A stretch of 64,000 nt of DNA. It comes from Tomocerus qinae (lineage: Eukaryota > Arthropoda > Collembola > Entomobryomorpha > Tomoceridae). The DNA lies in assembly GCA_020055645.1 (NCBI GenBank), contig CM034548.1:38184296-38248295 (forward strand), given 5' to 3'. The first letter of the stretch is position 1, and each line of letters begins with the position of its first letter. Both the position numbers and the translations under genes were made by a program. This document shows positions 1-15,400 of the stretch, piece after piece. The notes under the pieces were generated by a model. The model worked only from the letters and a program-made list of their open reading frames with translations, was not told the origin of the DNA and searched no databases.

Positions 1-470
1 AAACTATCTAAATGTGTTTAGACAATGTCTTCATTCTTCGCTAACTAACTTCATTCACGCGTATTCCCTCACTTGGTCTATATAGTCTCAACATTCATTC
101 CTACCAGACAGACATTATATTATATACTAGGCATAAGTCAGTGAGTGAGAATTAATATATATACGTATAATAGGTATTATATTATGTTCTATATCTGTAG
201 TATATATTAAGCTAGTTAGTTACCTTATTATAAAAGGAAAAACAAGAAGAGATGTTTTAATCGGATAACTGAATGTTAATTCTCACACAGAGCGAGAATT
301 CAGATGTAGATGATACATGCTCATCTTTGCAAATGAACCTACAGTAAAAGAGGAACAAAAATTCGTGCCATTATCGGAGATGAACTCAAGTTTCGTCTTA
401 AGTTTTGAATTTTAGCGTTCAAGTGCCTCTCCCTTTCCTTTAGCAAGTGAGTGAAGTGTGTTTGTGTCAG

Positions 471-504
471 CTAACAATAAGACTGTTGTACTTATTATTG
501 TTAG
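471..504. repeat. Perfect 10-bp inverted repeat (hairpin), 14-nt loop
   Basis: CTAACAATAA at 471-480 is exactly complementary to TTATTGTTAG at 495-504. No coding or terminator role is apparent in this nuclear context. Confidence 0.6.
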
Positions 505-1399
505 TTAGCTTCTCTCTCTGAATGTTCGTATTATGTGCAGTGAGCAGTTGTTGATGTTCGTGCGAAGAAAATGAGAAGAGTAAAGAAAAGCAGTTTGAGA
601 TTAGGTAGGACGTTGTGTTATGTAGTATGTATGAAGTAATGATTAGTCGGGATGAGGTGAGGAATTTGGAATGCAGCATGATGAGGGATTTAGTTGTTTT
701 TCTCGGTGGAAGGAACTATGTACATCGCTATCTTTATTTTATATCTGTACAATGCTGATGATGATGATGTTAGTGGTTACTTCATGCAATACTCATCATT
801 TATTATGCATATTAACAGTTTCTCTACATAGAAATGGCACGGTGAGGGTTGGGCTACCCAGGCTATGCTACGCATTTCAACACAACTCCAAAGAAAACCA
901 AGCCAACACTTCCTTCTTAATTATTATCACCAAAATGTACATGCCAGTAGATTATCCTATGTATATGTTATGTATTCTATGTACCTACATAATAACTACA
1001 GGGATTTTACTTCCACAAACATAATAATAATATAGAGATTTCTCACTACACTGACTACAGACGCAAAGTAAAGTTAAAAGAGTGTAAGATTAAGTGTATT
1101 AACATGCCTCCATCAAAAGGATACACTGGAGAAAAAAACAGTAACCTGAAATCAAATAGCCCATGTCATCCCATATTATGTCCGTATTTTGATTATAAAT
1201 TAACAGGAATAATATTTCTGCAATATCTCCCTATGTAGATGCTACATCATTTTCTCCATCCACAAAGCAATTCAAATTTTGTATATAAATAGTATAATGG
1301 TGGGAATGGTTATCCAAGTTTAAACAGGAGTTTAAAATGTAAAGTTATGCCGACATGTTTTGCATGAGTTAATCGTTTTAATTGCATGAGTATGTAAAA

Positions 1400-2260
1400 G
1401 TGGGTAGAAAGAGGTTAGGTATAATGATGACAATTCTGTGGTGATAATGGTATTTCAGGTAGAAATGGTAGGATGGCATTGTGGTTGGATGACATTATAG
1501 GTAGGATTGTGATGCGAGTGAATATGTATTGTGTGGTGTTGGTTAGGAGAGGTGCATGTGTGAGGATGCAAGGATTAAGTTTGAGAGTGGAGAGATAGAT
1601 AGTGAGTGATGGCGGTGAATAGCCGGAGATAAGTGAGTGAGTGGGCAAAAAGAGGGCTGGTTCTCTTGAAAGATGGATGGTGATGTGGAAGGGAAAAATC
1701 CGGGATTGAACGCCAGAGTCTGAAGGCTGACTTATTGATGAGGCAATTGGGGAAAGATATTAACAGCCGTAATTTTAATTAATGGTTGTACAAAGCACGG
1801 GACGTTTTGCGGAGAGCAGTAAATCAGCGATAACTGCAGATGGACACGACGAATCCTCCGTTCCCTGTCCATGTCGGATGTCGCCCCCAATGAACTATGA
1901 TCATTTTATGACTTGCTGTCCTTGTAGTCCTCCTTTCACGGCTCCCCATCCGCAACTGCCTGCTCCTCCAAACAACTCCCGCTCTCCTTTCTATAGAACT
2001 CATTCTCTAGCATATTCACCTACCTTATTTACCAGCCGTCTGCATCGCTACCTCCGTACTACCACAAAACCACGTCTGTCCACTCTTCTGTCCAGGCAAT
2101 TCCACATCTACCACAATACACTACCTCCCCGACAGCCCAACCAACAAAACACTTTTTCTTCGCTTTCTTTCTTTCTCTCCACCAAACCCAAAATAGCCAC
2201 ACTCACTCTAACTCTCAATTCTGTTAAAACTCAAATAATGCTTTTCTCTTGGCAATTCTA
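1400..2260. other. G-rich then C-rich skew island
   Basis: The left half is G-rich on the + strand: in 1441-1500 I count 20 G and 3 C. The right half is C-rich: in 2101-2160 there are 25 C and 2 G. The switch lies near 1.78-1.85 kb. The C-rich side leaves a 197-codon open frame (1782-2375) whose translation is dominated by Ser, Thr, Pro, His and Leu with no domain. I treat it as a compositional artefact. Function unknown. Confidence 0.55.
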
Positions 2261-3434
2261 TGCTTTGTATGGATACCCACATAATGTCATGGTCATGGTA
2301 GTCCACATTGTATACCTGTTTGTCCTAGCTAACTATAGATCCTTCTTATTCTATTTTTATCGTGGATATCAGTAATAAATGTACTTTTGCTATCTCAACC
2401 CCAAATACTACAAACTTAAAGACGAATTTCTGAGAAATCAGTACGAATTTACTACACGTACACTTTTACAAGTAAATTTCATTAAAATAATGTAGTTCTT
2501 CAATTGATTAATAATTTCATTATACGGCAAATATTTCAAATGAAATCAGCAGAAATGAAAGTATATGAATGTGGATTAGGTATTGATGCACGTCTTCATT
2601 TTGGGAGAAGGTGCAGTGGAATTGTATGAAAACGCATAGTATTACGTCACTAGACTACGGATGAAGTTGTGGGTGCAGGCAATGCATTTATCTATCTGTT
2701 TTGTGGAAGGAAGAATCAAGATGATTCTGTTGGATGTGACAATACTTTCTTTGTGTCTTTTCATTCCTTTTGTAAGTTTGTTATTCTGTAATGGATGTAG
2801 GTAGCTGCTTTCTGTATATAGAGAGTCGTTGGAATGTAATTCCTGAGAATATTATTCGAATGTTAAAGGAAATCAGGCCACTCACTCCCTAAGTAAAACA
2901 AGGTCTAGATAGGAAAACGGATTCACTTATTATGGAAGTGAAAGTAAGACAAAGATTTGCAATGTTACTGATTCTTAGTTCAATAGTACATTCTTAAGAT
3001 ATAGTCTAACAGGATGGCTACAAATGTAGCAAAGAGGACTGTCCTATATATACTGATTAGTAGTGGGTGATAGTCGACAATGTCACGGCTATATATTTTG
3101 TATAGCGAGTGGAGAAGAGTTAGTAGGTATGTAGAGCATAGTATGACATGACTTGGTATTGTTTGGTTTGTTCTGCTGTGCTCTGTTTTGGGCTGTCGTC
3201 GTCTCCTCGAGGAGGGAAAGAAATCTTTGGTTCTATAGGAGTAACCCCGCGATGTCTACATAATAAAGACAGAGCAGAACGGAGTTGAGATTTTCTTGTT
3301 CGTCGTCTCATTCCTTAAATACAAGTAGTGACTGATCTGGAATCTGCTCTGCTATAATATATATAGTAGTACTTACTATTATAATATTATAGGCAGTAGT
3401 AATAGTAGTAGTTACTTAGCAGAGTTGTTGATTG

Positions 3435-3446
3435 TGCATTGCATTA
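3435..3446 (+). repeat. Dispersed 12-base motif TGCATTGCATTA, copy 1
   Basis: Identical 12-mers occur at 47251-47262 and 52657-52668, all on the + strand. This copy lies on the G-rich side of the 3.6 kb skew switch. Confidence 0.55.
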
Positions 3447-6400
3447 CTTAGTTGGTTGGTTGCATGCGTAGAGTAGACGAGATTTGGAGGAGGAATGTAG
3501 GGAAAGAAAGAGAAACTGAGGAAACAGCAGGAGACTGACGAGAGTCAGAGACAGCAAGGAACTGAAAGGAACTGCGAAGGAACAGAAGACAATGTCTCCG
3601 GCCGCATTGTCAACCGACAACTCTGTCAGCTCTCTCCCTCCGTTTTTTGCACTGTTACAGCACCAAAGAAAGGATGTTGAAACTTGATTAGAGGCCGACT
3701 AATATCGAGATCACGAAGAGAGAAAAAAATTCCGATCTATCAAACTATCCCCAGAGCTCCTTGTAATCTTACATACTTACATACATAATACATGTACGTA
3801 CTTAGCTACAAAAACTATTCCGATATACACCATCCAACATTATAATATTAGCCACTTTCCCACATTTCTTCTACAGCTAAGTATCTACATTATTCAACCG
3901 ACTTCCACTATAATGTCTGGCTCTATAATTATATGCGTATCTTATCTCCACTTGTTCCTACTCCAACAAATCTTATACTAAATATGTTACAAATGCACAC
4001 AAGTCTGGAATTCTTCAAATGGACTAACTTTTCTAAATACTTTCCAATCTTATACTCACTAGATTCTTCATAACAATTTGTTTTGCAGTGCAAATACAAG
4101 TATTTTCCTTGATCCACACTCCAGAATTCGCAATCTGTATTTTCTATACACGAATTATAAAATGATCAACAATTACAGATAAATCGATTCCAGGTAGATA
4201 ATTTCGGATTTCCCCAACCTCCACACGAATTATTTCATATCCTTATTATAATGATTTACGACCCTGGATTAAGAATTCATTGACAGATTGTTGTCATAGC
4301 TATGTTAGAAGATACTAGATTAGACTGATGAATTGAAGTGGAAGAATGAGGAATTCTTTCCTATCCATTTTCATCAGAGCCGATGAAATTCTCTGTACCC
4401 TTTCTCATTTCATACCATTATCGGCGTCTATTTCCTCCGACAGATTCGGTGGAGAAACTGATTGTTAGTTGAAACCCAATGCAACTTAGAATATTCAGGA
4501 CAAATTCACACATGAACCAATAATGCATTTGAAAACTCAATCTTTAAATCGCCAACTCCAACGCCATGCCAGTTTTTAAAATTAGGAGTACCTATTTATA
4601 TCTAATTTAGAATGCAGATTATTAAATTTTTTGATTATTGAGATAAGGGTTGTGATTGGATATCCATAGATAGGTTTTTAATCTCGATTGTCAAATATTT
4701 GAAAATTGCTGCCTAGTACTGATTCAAAAGTGGTTTTGCCGTTCAGACATTAGGAAATACCAATTAATTTTCTTTTATGGCATATAATAAATTAATGATG
4801 ACCAAGTTACCTCCGCGTTAAATTTTTTTGTAACAAGTTGAAAGTTTCTGAAATCTTGAAAATGTTGCCATCTGTTATTTAGGGCCATTAAGTCTTATTT
4901 TTTTCCTTCTTCAATTTTTTATTTTTTAAGTACGTTCTTCAAGTTTTTATCGGTCGCATCGACTTTTATAGCAAAATGTCAATATATTTATGTAGACGTA
5001 CATTGTATTTAGAGCTAGAGATATATAAGCAGGTATCAGATTAATTGTTTCACATAAAACTTTGTATTGCTCATTGTGCAGTGTTTTCATCTTGATACGG
5101 GGAGTTATCTCAATGATATCTTAATGCCTGATCTAAGTCTACACAAATTGTGAAAGAACTACAACTAATGCTCCGTATTTAGTATTTTCCCGTGAAATCA
5201 CCTAATTAGCACTTGTACTGGTATTGACCGTGAGTATAAATTGCTGTCTTCACTTTGTAGTACCTGACTGTACTGTAGATCACCTTCCGTAGTAGCTGCA
5301 TCGTATACCTAGGATAGTAGTAACTGAATAGTGGCACATAACATAATATTTAAGTATGTTTAGTCTGTGCTAGGTTTTTATTTGATTTACACTGTCTGGT
5401 TTACAGCAATAATTACTAGTTTTCATGGCTAGGGATATTTTTAATGGTATAGTTACACTTTACACACCTAGAATTGAGTTGTACATTCTGATCAAGTACT
5501 ACAGATAGGAGCAAGGTGTAATCCTTTACATTTCGAATTAGAATATTATTACCGATAATATTCACCGATAGTGATGTATACTGCCAGACTCAAAATAAAA
5601 TTAGTGGCTGTCTAGATATTCTATTTGCAATTTGAAAATCACTTAACTCGTGCAGCATTAAAGAAGTCAGTTCCACATGAATGCCCAATTTATAGTTCCA
5701 CCCGCCAGACGCTCCAAGAAACAAGTTTCATCTCATTTTCTCATTTGATTTATTCTATTTATTAAATTCAAAGGGATTATCAATGTCGGCGTCCACAAAC
5801 TGAATTCATCTCTGGCGTCAGGGAAGACGCGAATAGCCCCATTCATTACAATGTTAATTCGATAGTTAAAATTGAAATGCAAGGCCTGTTTAAATCTATT
5901 TCTCAAAAAGGAACTATACTTTGTTTTGGGTATACTGCGTAATATAATCTGTAAACATCTTGGTTTGCTAAAAGCATATGAGGCTGATTACAATTTGTTT
6001 CGTTTATATAATATTCATGTAAGTTCGGATTGGAAAGCAAGAAACCTGACACCAGAAACAATTAGCTGCCTAGTTCTGCTAGTCAACTCTACAGACTCTC
6101 ATTAGTCTAAGATCAATAGTAATTTACAGGTGCAACTATTTTTATACTATTATTTAGTGTATGAGTTATTGATATTAGATAATGTGGTACGTGCTCTAAT
6201 CTATGGATATTGCATCTCGTGAAGAAACACTTGTTTGTTCCGGTTTTTTCTTATCTCGATCTAAATCCAAGTGTTTATACCTTATTAAAGGCAGTATATT
6301 TCATTGATGGTGTCAAGTGCTTCTATTTTGCACTCAGAGTTAGCCACAAATGATTTATAATAATCAAAACAGTGAAGAGCTTAAGAACCATTAAATTGTT

Positions 6401-9400
6401 TGGGATGACACGTGAATTAATCGAGAATAAACTGCTCACACTTAAGAGGGAGATGAAAGGTGAACGGAAGATGATGTCAGCAAATTGAATTGCCTTCAGA
6501 TAGTAATACAAATCGGCTTGTGTACAAGTTCAGCATTCTTAATTTTTTGGGTAGGAGGAAATCTTGCAGACAATGTATTGTGTGCGCAGCAGCCGCATCT
6601 GTTATTCAGTATCTAATTCAAGTTCAAAAAATGTTGTAGCAAATGTCTTAATATAATATTTATAATTTAATATAGGAATAATATTATTTAATCAGGAGCG
6701 GAGTCACAAAGGATATGCAATGGAAAGTGCGTAATATTATTATTGAGATAGTAAATAGAAAGAAGTTTAAGTGGATTGAGTCATCCACTAAACACAATCA
6801 TCTCAGCTCAGTGGGGATTGTGCCAATAGATCAGATGTCCGGAGCTTCGGCAAAGAATGAATGAAACGCTCGGATAGATAGATGGATGGATGTCTTAACA
6901 AACTGTTTTTGTGCTCCATTATTTCTTTTTCTCTGCATTCACTTCACATACCTAGTTGGCAGTTGTAGATGCTCTTACTTGGCAGCCTTGCGTCGCCTCA
7001 GACTTTCCGTAAGGGTTTCATTAAGATTTCACGGACTCAGACTATCAGCATAGCGCCACTACGACTTCCTACTCCCGACTACACATCTGCCCCAACTTAA
7101 TACTATCTGCAAACATATGTGCATTCACATTATGTACACATTATCCCACATTAGCGTGCGAAACTGTTTATCCATGTACAAATCTCAACATCCCTCGCTA
7201 CGTGCCACTCCAGCCATGCTCTCTATACCAATATCATCTCACGCCAATTTCACTATCATTAACTTTGCTTTGTGAGACATCAAGGTGCTAACTAATAATA
7301 ATACCCACATCGTCATGGAACTTAAGATTTCCATTCTGCAGAAAGGATTCACACTACTCCAAAAAACATCTGTAGATTGAAATTGAGAACTGTACATAAT
7401 CTATTGATAAGTATTTAAACTTTTGTTCTGTCTTCTCCTTTATGTTAAAGTAGAGTTAGATTCTAACTTGTCAATAAGGTTCACTCAATTTCTCTTTTGC
7501 CGCTCAGGATTTTCTTTGCCTGTAAAATATCACCAGGAGGTCCGTTTAATGGGTCCCATCACATCAAAGGAAAAGCCACACTGATTTAATTTACAACTCA
7601 AGTTTTAAATCATCATATACCTACTATCTACCTTTAAATCTTTGATGTACATTTCAAGTCGATTTAGTATAAGCTACATTGCATTTTTTTGTTAGGCCTT
7701 CCCTGTATATTTTCTTTCGCTGATCTTCCATTTCATAGCTTTAACTAATTGCAATAAGAAATTTACGTTCGTTATTCTATCATATAAAGGTATCTTACAC
7801 TTGAAATATACATCTTTGAATCATGATTAGAAAATTGTTCTCCGTGTCTATTCAGGCAGGTCAGTGGTTGGTTTTTTCATGCGGATACATAGGTCTGCTA
7901 AGTTTGATCTCTAACGGAGACTACGGTGCCAATAGTTGGGATAGGGAACGGAAATCAGCAGTAAATTATTTCAAATATTAATATAAATACTTAGCATATG
8001 TTAGACGTTTATGCCAAGCGATGTTTTTCAATTGCGCGAAATTAATATTGTAATAAACAATATAGGTACCGTTTCATCTTAGTCTTCATTTTAAATCATA
8101 GCGAGAAGTTAATATGACTAGTCTAAAAATTGTTGCAAGACAAATTTAATTTCATTAGCAGGGTGATGTTTTATATTAGTGGGAATACTAGTTTTACTAT
8201 GAAATCCTGAATATTATTTACTGATGATTAGTACACTGATTTGAAATACATTAAATAGCATGTCTGTAAAATCAAAAGAACTTTAGATTTCAAAGAATTG
8301 AATTGATTTTACAGATTAATCATGAATTTGTATTAGTAGCTGATTAGAATGAGGCTGAATGGAAAGCATTTTCTGAGATATTTGTAAATTGGATAGATTA
8401 AAGAGGACAGGACAACTGCGGGTGCGATGTGTTGAAGTTATAAGTGGTGTATGCATAAATTGGATGAGGGATAATGTTTGTTTTGAGACTGGAGTGGTAA
8501 ATGTGAGTGACACTTAAGTGAAGTGAAGAGGGAGATGATAAGAGATATGCATCACAACAATAAGTCGAGTATTCAGTAGCACTGCTCTTAGAGCTTTATG
8601 ACTGTTTACCGTCACCATTGATCACGACCCGAACCCAAGGTCGACCCACAATCAATTCTATGGGTCAAGTTCAAGTGGCAATAGAAAAGGCTGTCAGCAC
8701 TCGTTTCTGATTTTTTATTGCAAACTACTTGGAATTGGAAGTAATCTTCTTGATCTTCTGTTGTGCTTTATTTTCTATGCAGGTATACTAATTCACTAGT
8801 ACAGATAGTATAATGGCCTTAAACCTGACTTTAGTATCCTAACCTATGTGGACGTATCTAATGTATTACAGATTCATGCTAACAAACAAAATATATGTAT
8901 AAAATGTGCAAGCAATAACAAATTCTTTTCAGCTATCCACTTGAATACTATCGAGTAAGTACCTGCTTAAGATGTTCTGCTCTGCTCGCGATCACCAATT
9001 GCACATATTATTATAAGTACGTGTAGCGTGTGTTATCTTTCAAACCCTCTTTCCAGGTAGCTTATATATTATAGACACTTCAGGTAGATGAAAGAATGAA
9101 GATGGATAAAGAGGAATCTATAGCGCATAAACTATGCGTATACTTAAATCTGATATCTCAAATGTTACAGAAATACATGTAATGATATATATAAGTAATC
9201 CTAACTTGGAGCTAACATGTTATTATTTATGAGGGAGACGGTCACGAATTGCATTATTTCAGTTTCATCTAAGCGATGTGACTTGTGGAAATGTTTGGAA
9301 TTAATTTGAGACGTTTTATTATTATTTGCTGATAGAGCACATCCAGTCGCTCTTATGGGCATGAAAGTTGATTATTTCTTCATGAGATTTACAGATTACG

Positions 9401-12400
9401 ATGATTTTCTCATAGTCATCAGTACGGCATTGTGCACTGATTACACGTTGTGTAAATGGGAACTAACTAAATTGTTTTATTTATTTTACCCAAGTGCATA
9501 TCAATAGTTCGTGCCAAAAAGTGTGATTGTAATAGAATTTCTCACACGCATTTCATTCATGCATTTCAGATTAAAAGGGTGTCTTTGATTGAAGCAATCA
9601 GAAAAGATGTTAATTTTATTGCGGTTAGAAAAATGTACCGCTTTCCTTTTGTAGCCATTAGTATCTGAAATGAAAAATCCCATTTATTATAGGCTATTGA
9701 ATATTTTTTGAATGCGTTTTAGAACTTTTAGGTTCTCTCATAAAATAATAGTGAATTACGGACTAATATTGCTACTAAGAGAAGATTCTGCAGATTAAAA
9801 TAATGAATATTAAATGGTGGTATGTAGAATATTAGAGCGTGCATGAAATTCCGTCACCATAAAAAATATGTGGCTCATCGACGTCTGTGGTCTGCTCTGA
9901 TGGCTCTTGGTCCGCAGATGTACAGCTATAGAGCAATATAAGAAAGAGATGCCCTTTGCCTTCGCCCTAACTCCGACTAATCTTTTTATTGTATTTCAAG
10001 TACTGTTACTAAACAAGATTTATTCTCATTGCCAGAAGAATTCATATTCTGGAATGCTTTAATGCTATTACGAAGATATTAGTTTGAGAGTAGACAATGC
10101 ATTGGGCACTCTCAACTCTCTGCAGTCCCCTAGCTACATACATTACTACTGCAATAATGCCATGAAATACCTACGACAGTCAACACAACAATATTTTATA
10201 CCCAAATGTTTAGGTACATAAAATCTAACTCCTATCTACGCAACGTTTCACTACAATAATAATTCTATTTAGCTCTGTCGAAGCTGTATATCTAATCGTG
10301 TAACAGATTCATTGTATAGAGGGAAATTCTTGTTTTGACTGCTGTATGATGGCCAGCTTACAAGGAATTGGAACCCATTCCTTACAACAATTATTTACTT
10401 CCCTTTACAAATGAGTGCACACGCGTAGTAGGGAAAATCATAGTTATGATAATTTATGCTTGTTTTAATACATATTAGTGATGTAACTTAAAAGCCTATC
10501 AAAGCGAAATGTTGCAAGAATTTAGTTCTTTAAGAATGTAATCTTTTCCTAAGGAATTATTCAGAGAGCAGTTAGATGACAAATATTGATAGTTCCTACT
10601 TTCAGGACAATCCTTAGAATTGTTTTCAATTTATTCCACTAAAGGTTTGCTTTTGAATCGCTTAATAGTTTTTATGTTTTTTGTTGAAAGGTTTAATAAA
10701 TAGTTTGCTTAATTGTGGTCAAACTTGAATAGGTCAGAGACATTGCTTCCCGAGTGTTATGGTAGGCTTATCTTTATGAGTTATGCATAGTGAGCTAATA
10801 CGTAGAATTTTGTTACACAATATGATTGATTCGAGATAAGGGGAGAGATCTTATCTGTGCACAACCGATCTCGGGTAATTTAGTCTTTTTTGCTTGCTTA
10901 GGTTGAATTTGGGTTGTGCTCCTTCCTAAACAGTAAAAGAGTGGAAGGGATAAAGGTCTAGCAAACAACTTTATCATTGTATTCACTATTTGCAATTGAT
11001 TTACATGCAGATACTAACTGTACAAAATTATATTTTCCGTCCTAGAGTCTACCTGATCTGGGGTTAGGATAACAAGTTAGCATAGCATCCATTAGTGTAC
11101 AGAGATCCTAAGCACCATCATTTCACACTGGATTGTTATGATTGGTATCCGCACTAGTGTATTTGCACTGGTGATTCTGTACACAAGGTACAGGTATTGT
11201 AGTTTACTTAAAACTAAAGATTAGTACGCGGATAGGTAGTTGCCTAATGGTATTATTAAGGTTGATAGTTTACAAAGGCCTCACTCTACCGATAACATAG
11301 CCACCGTATTTCTTCCATTGTGGAATGCGACGAATCATTTTTAATCTTCCTAGTGTCTCCATAATCCACATAAATAATACATAGTGAATATCTTCAATAA
11401 AGATATGATGGTTGGGGCATATTGAAATTTTCCATAAAGCTTGATTTAAATAGAAAAATTGTCAACAGGATGGGTCTATGAATGTCACAAGTCTTAAATA
11501 GGTGAATAGAGAAGGGGCAAGTCGTAGAAAATACGGTATCGCCTGGTATTATAATGGGTTAGTTAACAATAAGTAAGCTAGCTCCTTCACCCTACAGTAC
11601 ACATTGAATAGGTAGGTAGATGGAGGGTACTATGAAAAATGATAATGGTGAATCGGAATCAGTAGTGAATGAATAATTATTTGCAGATTATTTGTTGATT
11701 CATGGAGCGTGGTAAATGCCACATTATTCTAGTCATTGAAAATTATCTGTTTGTCTGTTTGTTCCGTTCGAGTCGCGATCCCGGTGAACATCTCTTCTTC
11801 AACTACTCTTCAAAACGAAGAGGAGAGGAATCTAAGTCAGTCAGTCTGTCTCTGACTGCTGAGTCAATGGTAAAGGGATACAATAAAGAGGGAGGGCATT
11901 GAATATTAAATGAATGCACTTGACTTCTCTTGGCTTAAGTTATGCTCTCCGTTATTATTTATTTAGTGGGTTTAGACGAGCATTAAATTAATGTAAGCAT
12001 GAAACTAAATAAATATGAATTATTTGCTTAAATGAGATTGTGCCTCACTGGACTTGGGCTGCAGCGAACCGAGCGAATTGTTTCCAGGGTCAGACTCTTA
12101 TACATTACGTGCTCTTTCTATTGCAATGTTCAGATCTGTTGTGTTCTCTATATATGTTGCATTCCATTTGAGTAGTACTAGTAGTATCCTTCAAGACTAA
12201 TCCTAAAATATACAGATCACAAGTGGGAAGAGTGGAGAATTAAGTACTATGTCCATAATATTACTACACCGCAATATTTCCACAAGAAAATAAAAATTTC
12301 TTTTTGTTTTAGAGGAAACTTCTGAATATGTATATAAATAATGTATGCACATATATAAATGTGGATAACCACAAGAATGTACAAAATAAGCAGAAGAAAG

Positions 12401-15400
12401 GAACATGATGAATGTTACACATCGGGAGATCTATGTAACATTAGCCAGCCCCAGAGTTATGTGTACCTCTGCTATTATTACCATCATTATTACTTTTATT
12501 ATTACTAAAAAACCATTTGTATTTACATTCATAAAAATAATCATGACATGTTTATAACACCGTTGTATAATGTAAAATGAATTGTGGGTTCATGAACTTA
12601 TCCTTACACACCCCACATAATATATCTCAGGTAGGCAGAGAAGGCACTTTACGTTATATAACTCTATTACGTTACTAAATAGTAATAAATTAATGCAGTA
12701 AAATTCAATTTACGTTCTTTTTCCTGTATTTTTATTATCACGTGCTCTATGGTTTTTATCGTTCTTCTTATTGTTAGTGTCATATTCACAAACTGATGAG
12801 AATGCTATTGAGTATGCCATGAGTTTTATATTATTGAAGCTCTGTTGAGTTTCGCGTTGGAAAGTTATCGAGCATGGAACTCAAGTATAATACATTCTTG
12901 ACAAGGCTTGACTTGATTTCATCTCGTTTTTAGTACTATTTAAAGTGAATGTTAATATTTACTCGGCTCCCCGAGAGTTATGCTAGATGTGATAATATTT
13001 GAAAATAAATATGTAGATAGGTTAATAGTTGAATTAGTTTTCTAAAATACAACAGAAGGGATTCTTTGTGCTATGTTCTGTAAAAACTCCTTTCCACATT
13101 CAGATTTTCATTGGAGAGGAAAAGGAACGCAAAAAATTCTCCAATTCTGAAATGAAACGATGAATGGGGATGCGCTTTGGGTCATATTAACATTACGCTC
13201 GCATTAACTCGACCCAACAGCTCCTTCATCAAGTTTTTTTTGTCCAGGTCAGATGTGTGAGTTACGTTAGTTCATTGAGAACAAGAAAACTGTGTGCATT
13301 CATAAGCACATAGTTTCTTTTCTTTGTCTAGCGATCTCTACATTAAGTATTATATTATTATAACGATATTAGCAAGTGCAAATGAGATGATGTACTGCGA
13401 AGGCAGGTTGGAAGCAGTATACACAACTCCTACACTAAGGGTGAAAAATATAAATTTTGTAATGAGTTAGGTAGAGAGAGAGAGCAGGATGGCATTGCTG
13501 TAACAGAGGGATAGACACTCCTATCCTACCTATGCTGCTGAGTACACGAGAAAAATAAAGTTTATCATAATTTCTTGTGTCTGGTAGAGTGGCTAATTTC
13601 GTCTGTCAGAAGATGCTTCAGATGGATCTTTATCACATGGATGTAGTTTGGGCTGTAAAGTACAGGAAATTCATTTTGCAGATTCGTCGAGTGATACGAA
13701 CGTGGCAGTTAGTGCCACTGCTCTCCTGTGCAATTCTGATACTAAGTCTACGCTACAATGCAGGTACATTACATACTTAACATAACTACCAAGGTACTTA
13801 GACTCCTTTATAGGCAGCCTGGCTACACTTACATCAAACACACTAAACTAAGCAGACTAAAAATCACATGCAACAATCAATCTCATAATTTATAGTGTAG
13901 CACTGCTCCACAAACTATTATAGCACTACTAACAATAAGTACAGAGAAAAATCTGCAAGGAGAGCGACTTTAGTAAACCTACACAAGTGGAATATTATTT
14001 AAACTATTACTAAAAAGAATCACTACTGGAAGGCAATGCGAAGAAACACATAATTACCAGATGAAATAAATAAATTTGAAATACACATAATCTAGGTTAT
14101 TAATAATTATTACTTTTTCATCAGATAATAAAAAAATATTAATTTAAATTACTACGATTTTCTTCTTTCAGGAAAATGTACCATTTTTATTAATACTATT
14201 TATTTGACACTATTTTCTAGAAAAAAGATCATTTGTTGTAGTTAAATATAGCCATAGGTATGTACATAGCTACTTAAATTGTAAACTGTCTTGATGTTGA
14301 ACTGATTGCAATTTCATTTTGGAGTAACATAATGTTTTCAGTAAGCTCGTTTTCAATTACAGCGTTGCATAGGAATTGTAAAGGGTAGATTTACCTGCAA
14401 GTATAGCAAGGGAAATATAGTAGGTAGCCTTTCTTGAGTGTTATGGATAACAATGGCCATTATATAATCTACAATTGATCTAAACATTGAGAACACAGAG
14501 CATTGTAAAGTATAAGCTCCATGTGCAATGGTTGAAGATAGTATTAAAAATGCCAATTCTTCTGCTATTCAATAAATAACATCATATATAGCTCCTATAT
14601 ATTTATTATATAACAAGTTTTTATCTTTGCTTGGACTAGCATTTAGTATTCATAAAGTGCATGTGTGCCGTATCTCCTCGACTCTCTATTACCAACTGCA
14701 TCTTTGCTCATTTTTAGCCAGCAAGTGTACTTAAGATTACTACACATTGCTTTTGCATTACATGACAGAGTGTACTGCAATACAGCCAGAGAGTACAGTA
14801 ATTTTAGTATCCTGACAATTTTGCTCTCTGGATAGTTTAACTCCGTAGACTGGCTGTACTTATATAGCAGGGAGATGTATCAGAGAGTGCATACCACAAA
14901 ACTACTGATCTTACGACATTAATATTATGTGCCAATATAGTAAGTGGTGTCTTGTAAGTAGTAGGCCACAAAGTTGTGTGCTAAGGGCAGTGATATAAGT
15001 TAACGATCGTATTATTATTAGTAGCTAGCATTACCATTACGTTTTAGGTTGTGTTATTTTATGTTCCATAGCACATATACTAAAGTGATTATATGAGCTG
15101 TAACATTGCTATCTTCTATTCTCGTCTTATGTATTTCTCAATGGTTTATTGTTTCTCTATGGCATCTCTTGTTTTATTTAGTTTTGTCCCACTGCAATAA
15201 ATAGAATTGCACTACAATGCAATTTAAATATTTGTATCTCTATTGCCCTTTATTGAAAGTAAACCAATTTTATTTATATAGCCAAATATTATTCCCGAAT
15301 TACTACAATCCTACCCTTTGTGATATTACGTAGTAATAACAATACAAACGACGAATAGAATACAATTTACATGGTATATAACGCTGTAAGATTTCTTTAT

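Noticed and set aside
1782..2375. 197-codon open frame, the longest in the window
   Set aside because: It lies on the C-rich side of a skew switch, where stop codons are scarce. The translation is dominated by Ser, Thr, Pro, His and Leu, has no domain, and begins at an arbitrary start.
13577..13761. Open frame ending at GCAG|GTACAT, resembling an exon
   Set aside because: The frame contains in-frame ATG codons but has no family similarity, and the donor is weak. Treated as chance.
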